A stretch of 64,000 nt of DNA from Posidoniimonas polymericola. Lineage in GTDB: Bacteria; Planctomycetota; Planctomycetia; Pirellulales; Lacipirellulaceae. The notes under the pieces are model-generated. The model worked only from the letters and a program-made list of their open reading frames with translations. It did no database searches and was not told the DNA's origin. This document shows positions 61,167 to 64,000 of the stretch, one piece after another (the stretch's first letter is position 1; each line of letters opens with the position of its first letter). The translations under genes were made by a program, and so were the position numbers. Where the stretch lies: positions 496,001-560,000 of the forward strand of contig NZ_SJPO01000002.1 of assembly GCF_007859935.1 (NCBI RefSeq), given 5' to 3'.

Positions 61167-61449
61167 AGCCTCTACAATACCCGCTGCGGGCTTCGAGCGG
61201 GCGGGGGGAATGCGTAATTTCGCCTCGCCGATGCGCAGCGGCCTTGGCCGACCGTGCGCCCGCTGCTGGTCGATGTGAGGAGTGCGTTGGGGCGCAAAAA
61301 AAGCGTCTTGGCTTCCTGCCAAGACGCTGTGTCGATGCCCAACTTTCTATCCGCCCGGTCCCCGGACGGAGTCGCTCGTGGGCCCGGCTCTTCCCACTGT
61401 TCCACCTGTGGTAAGACTAGCCACCTCTGCCACGGCTAGAATTCGCTCC
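61167..61449. other. Intergenic region before the GHL10 operon
   Basis: It holds the intrinsic terminator of the PEP-CTERM gene (61296-61328) and, downstream on the minus strand, the likely promoter of the GHL10-AmpG-NagZ operon. Only a loose TATTGT -10 near the GHL10 start is visible. No additional gene is evident. Confidence 0.5.
61296..61328 (-). terminator. Intrinsic terminator after the PEP-CTERM gene
   Basis: On the minus strand AGCGTCTTGGC and GCCAAGACGCT form a perfect 11-bp stem with a five-base loop (61302-61328), followed directly by a T-run (61296-61301). It separates the two PEP-CTERM genes from the GHL10-AmpG-NagZ operon. Confidence 0.85.
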
Positions 61450-62217
61450 TTAACGGCGGCGGCGTACGCCCACCAGACCGATGACCGACAACAGACCCAT
61501 CGCGAGCGAAGCGGGCTCAGGGACCAGCTCCAGCGAGATGTTGTCAAAGTTTGCGCCGCCGCCGGCCGAGCCCAAATCGGACGGGCCGCCGAGGCGGATG
61601 ATGTCGAAGCCGAGGTCGTTCGGGGCAATGGGCACGGACGCGGTCGCGTTGATCGTGCCGTCGGAGTTGAGGTCGAGCATGAAGTCAATGTTCGTGGCAG
61701 TCACTTCGGCGGTAAAGCGGTGCCAGCCCTCGACAGGCTCGTTCTCGATCGCCGCGCCGCCGTCGTCAACCAGGCCGCTGAAGGCCACCCAGCTCGGGTC
61801 GCCCGGGCCAAAGAGGATCGCGCGGTAGGCGTAATGGTTGGGCGAGTTGTACATGCCCATTTCGATGATGTTGGCGCCCGCTGCTTCACGCAGGCCGGCG
61901 GAGGTCCGCTTGTTAGCGGAGGCGCCGTCGTCGTAGATGTCGGCGGAGAACACGAGCTTCTCGCCGGGCCCTGGGGCGATCTCGGCGAAGCTGAGAGAGT
62001 TGGTGTTGGCGCCGCTGAACGAGGCGCCCGTTCCCGGATGGTAGAGCGACTGTGAGGGGTTGCCCAGCACGGTGTCGAGCGTGCCGTCCCCGAGCGACCA
62101 GACACCGCCGAGGGCGGTTGTGTCGGCGTAGGAATCGAAGTCCTCGTCCACGATGACGGCGCCGTTGGCGTAGCAGGCCGGCAGCAACATCGCTGCCATG
62201 CAGAGGATTTTCTTCAT
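61450..62217 (-). CDS. PEP-CTERM sorting domain protein
   Basis: The 255-aa protein has a signal peptide (MKKILCMAAMLLPACYANGA) and a C-terminal exosortase signal: VPEPASLAMGLLSVIGLVGVRRRR. This is the P-E-P motif, a short hydrophobic helix and an arginine cluster. The body is a jelly-roll, LamG/concanavalin-like domain (DEDFDSYADTTAL, WHRFTAEVTATNIDFMLDL, and a closing GGGANFDNISLELV). Such proteins are exported and processed by exosortase; the only exosortase in this window is at 5.5-7.2 kb. GGAG ten bases upstream of the ATG supports the start. A strong terminator follows. The binding target is unknown. Confidence 0.9.
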   Translation of the reverse strand: MKKILCMAAMLLPACYANGAVIVDEDFDSYADTTALGGVWSLGDGTLDTVLGNPSQSLYHPGTGASFSGANTNSLSFAEIAPGPGEKLVFSADIYDDGASANKRTSAGLREAAGANIIEMGMYNSPNHYAYRAILFGPGDPSWVAFSGLVDDGGAAIENEPVEGWHRFTAEVTATNIDFMLDLNSDGTINATASVPIAPNDLGFDIIRLGGPSDLGSAGGGANFDNISLELVPEPASLAMGLLSVIGLVGVRRRR

Positions 62218-62355
62218 GAGCTCAATCTCCAGTTGAATCTGCGTCTAGGTAAACGTTGCTAGGTGGCCTCTCGCCGCTCCGGTGCGGGTCCTATGGTGCT
62301 AACTCCCAATGTAAACAAGACGGCACGAATCACGTCTCGTCTTTGCGCACAACTG

Positions 62356-63975
62356 TCAGGACTTCACGCATCTCGCTCGCCGCCCAATCCAGCGGCACAA
62401 CGCAACCCCAAGGAGGCCCGCCAAGCTGCTCGGTTCTGGGGCTGAGTCCGACTGAGGCGACACAGCCGCGCCGCTGTCGTAGTTGTTGCGCCAAATCGCA
62501 AGGTCGAGTTCGTCGACCACGCCGTCATCGTTGCCGTCGGCGGCGATCCTGCCGCCGACCGCGCCGTTGAGGCTGCGCCAGGTCGTGTAGTCGGCGGCGT
62601 CGACCACGCCGTCGCGGTTGTAGTCGCCCGAGAACCGCGGCTCGAACTCGGCAGAAGGATCCCAGAACACCGTGTCGAGGTAGACCTGGGCGTCCGACGA
62701 GCCCTTGATCTGGATCGAGTCGACCGTGACCAAATCGCCGTCCACGACGCCGTTGCCGCCGGACCAGGCGTCCCAGTCTTCGTCCCGATCGATGAACCAA
62801 CGGTACTGACGCCACTGGTTGTCGGCAATCACTTCCTTGAACACGCCCCGCTCGCCCGTGTCGGGATCGTCCAACGCGATCGAGACCGTCAGGCCCGGGT
62901 CGTCGGTCTTGAGCCAGAAGCCGACCGCGCCGTCGGCCTCGAACCTCAGGTTGGCCACGCCGGCGGCCACGTTCTGCGAGCCGCCGAAGTCGCTGAACCG
63001 GGCCGCGGAGACGTGCCGCAGCAGGAACTCCTCGCCGGAAGACTCGTCGTAGGTGATGTCGATCAACTGCGAGTGGGTCCCCTCGTGGGCCGTGTCGGCC
63101 GACCGCTCGGCCGTGCTGCCGGCGATATTGGCGGTCGTGCTGCCGGAGTAGGTCGGGTCGCGGTTGAAGTAGCCCTCGTGCCCCTGGTAGGTGCGTCGCG
63201 AGCGGTCGGCGTAGTTATCGAAGCTGGTCAGCACCTTCCGGCCGTAGGTCACCGACGTGCCGGCTGTGCTCGCCGTGCGGAGCTGGATGTCGGCGCCGTA
63301 GTAGTACTTCAGGATGTCGACATACGACACACTGTTGTCCGACAAGAAGTCGGCGCCGTTCTGGCTCTTGGCGCCGCGGTTGGGCCAGTTGGGGTTGGTC
63401 CGCGTTCCCTGAAAGCCGAGCGGGGTGCCGGTGTTCGTCCCGCCCGACAGGCCGTTCTCGTACGGGTAGGTGACCCACTTCTGGGTATTGGTCGGGTCGG
63501 AGTCGCCCGCGTTCGGTACGGCGCTCGGGTTGGCGGGATCGAACGGACCGGTGGGAATAGCGCCCGCCACGTAGAAGGCCGCGATCAGGACGTCGCCGCC
63601 GCCGAAGTTCTCGATGGAGAGGATCTCGCCCTCGGTGTCACGGGCGGCGGCGTAGTGGATCGCCTGGGGCGACCCCGAGCAGCTGTAGACCTGGTCGACC
63701 GTGCCGTCGGCGATGGATCCGGAGCGGTCCATCTTGTAGTAGGCGTAAGTCCGGGCGGCCACCGCCTGGGCCTTGAGCGCCTCGTAACTGGCGCCGCCGT
63801 TCTCACAGAGCACGCAGTTAGGGACGTAATCCGTGTCGGTCGGCACACTGCCCGAGCCGATGACGTTGATGTTGGGCAACGCGGTGAACTGGGCGACCGC
63901 GACCGCAGAAAAAAGCGTCGCCGCCATGACGGCGGCGACGCGTGCTAGTTGCCTAACTGCCGCAGACAAGCTCAT
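62356..63975 (-). CDS. SpoIID/LytB-domain protein with dockerin and PEP-CTERM tail
   Basis: The 539-aa protein begins MSLSAAVRQLARVAAVMAAT with a signal peptide. Residues about 45-100 carry the SpoIID/LytB core: a Glu in CENGGASYEALKAQAVAART is placed like the catalytic Glu of SpoIID, and AARTYAYYKM is diagnostic. SpoIID is a lytic transglycosylase of denuded murein. A carbohydrate-binding-like beta domain (about 320-430) follows. Next come two dockerin-type calcium repeats (DYNRDGVVDAADYTTW, DGNDDGVVDELDLAIW) and a PEP-CTERM end (PEPSSLAGLLGVALCRW, then basic residues). It precedes the other PEP-CTERM gene by 138 bases. The ATG is 25 bases from the window edge. Confidence 0.85.
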   Translation of the reverse strand: MSLSAAVRQLARVAAVMAATLFSAVAVAQFTALPNINVIGSGSVPTDTDYVPNCVLCENGGASYEALKAQAVAARTYAYYKMDRSGSIADGTVDQVYSCSGSPQAIHYAAARDTEGEILSIENFGGGDVLIAAFYVAGAIPTGPFDPANPSAVPNAGDSDPTNTQKWVTYPYENGLSGGTNTGTPLGFQGTRTNPNWPNRGAKSQNGADFLSDNSVSYVDILKYYYGADIQLRTASTAGTSVTYGRKVLTSFDNYADRSRRTYQGHEGYFNRDPTYSGSTTANIAGSTAERSADTAHEGTHSQLIDITYDESSGEEFLLRHVSAARFSDFGGSQNVAAGVANLRFEADGAVGFWLKTDDPGLTVSIALDDPDTGERGVFKEVIADNQWRQYRWFIDRDEDWDAWSGGNGVVDGDLVTVDSIQIKGSSDAQVYLDTVFWDPSAEFEPRFSGDYNRDGVVDAADYTTWRSLNGAVGGRIAADGNDDGVVDELDLAIWRNNYDSGAAVSPQSDSAPEPSSLAGLLGVALCRWIGRRARCVKS

Positions 63976-64000
63976 GCCACGCGGCTCCGGCGGGCGCCGG

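Overview
The window looks like a chromosomal segment of a planctomycete, most plausibly Pirellulales/Lacipirellulaceae. The reasons are a DUF1559 protein with its C-terminal H-x-DG region, an exosortase of the planctomycete type (XrtU-like) with PEP-CTERM client proteins, dockerin repeats in a non-cellulosomal protein, high G+C, and frequent GTG/TTG starts. This is inference from gene content; no 16S rRNA or marker phylogeny is available here. Only one end gene is cut: the DUF1559 gene runs off the left edge.

Layout. (1) 1-5.1 kb, plus strand: DUF1559 protein, two tandem paralogous lipoproteins, an FAD-dependent oxidoreductase and a Tat-exported Gfo/Idh/MocA oxidoreductase. (2) 5.5-7.2 kb, minus: an exosortase. 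(3) 7.2-8.2 kb: a decayed patch with the C-terminal end of an ArdC-type antirestriction protein and a RepC-like plasmid replication fragment, probably relics of a mobile element. (4) 8.4-33.2 kb, plus: a large exopolysaccharide locus. It opens with a zinc-ribbon protein, a NusG/RfaH-like factor and the GDP-fucose pathway (fcl, gmd). It continues through a lower-G+C segment (about 11.6-29.6 kb) of glycosyltransferases, FkbM methyltransferase, Wzy-like polymerase, Wzx-like flippase, O-acyltransferases and two sulfotransferases. It ends in high-G+C DNA with a WcaF-like acetyltransferase, a polyprenyl-phosphate glycosyl-1-phosphate transferase and another glycosyltransferase. (5) 33.2-34.7 kb: a tyrosine recombinase next to a tRNA with CAT anticodon whose sequence points to tRNA-Ile2. 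(6) 34.8-40.7 kb, minus: a DUF4874/DUF4832 protein and a two-gene RND efflux system.

(7) 40.9-61.2 kb is the most interesting part: about fourteen genes in several back-to-back operons that nearly all act on peptidoglycan or its fragments. One minus-strand operon reads symporter, gamma-glutamyltransferase, N-acetylmuramoyl-L-alanine amidase, M19 dipeptidase, exported LD-carboxypeptidase, DapF. Divergent to it are a BadF-type sugar kinase and a XylR/AraC regulator, then DUF1611 (DgcN-type), an L-Ala-D/L-Glu epimerase-type enolase and a double-headed serine hydrolase (class-A-like domain, PG-binding domain, S11 D,D-carboxypeptidase). A convergent minus operon carries a GHL10 glycoside hydrolase, an AmpG-like permease and NagZ. 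I propose that together they salvage muropeptides: the peptide branch mostly outside the cytoplasm, the sugar and D-glutamate branch inside. (8) 61.4-64 kb, minus: two PEP-CTERM proteins, one carrying a SpoIID/LytB domain plus a dockerin, which again points to peptidoglycan.
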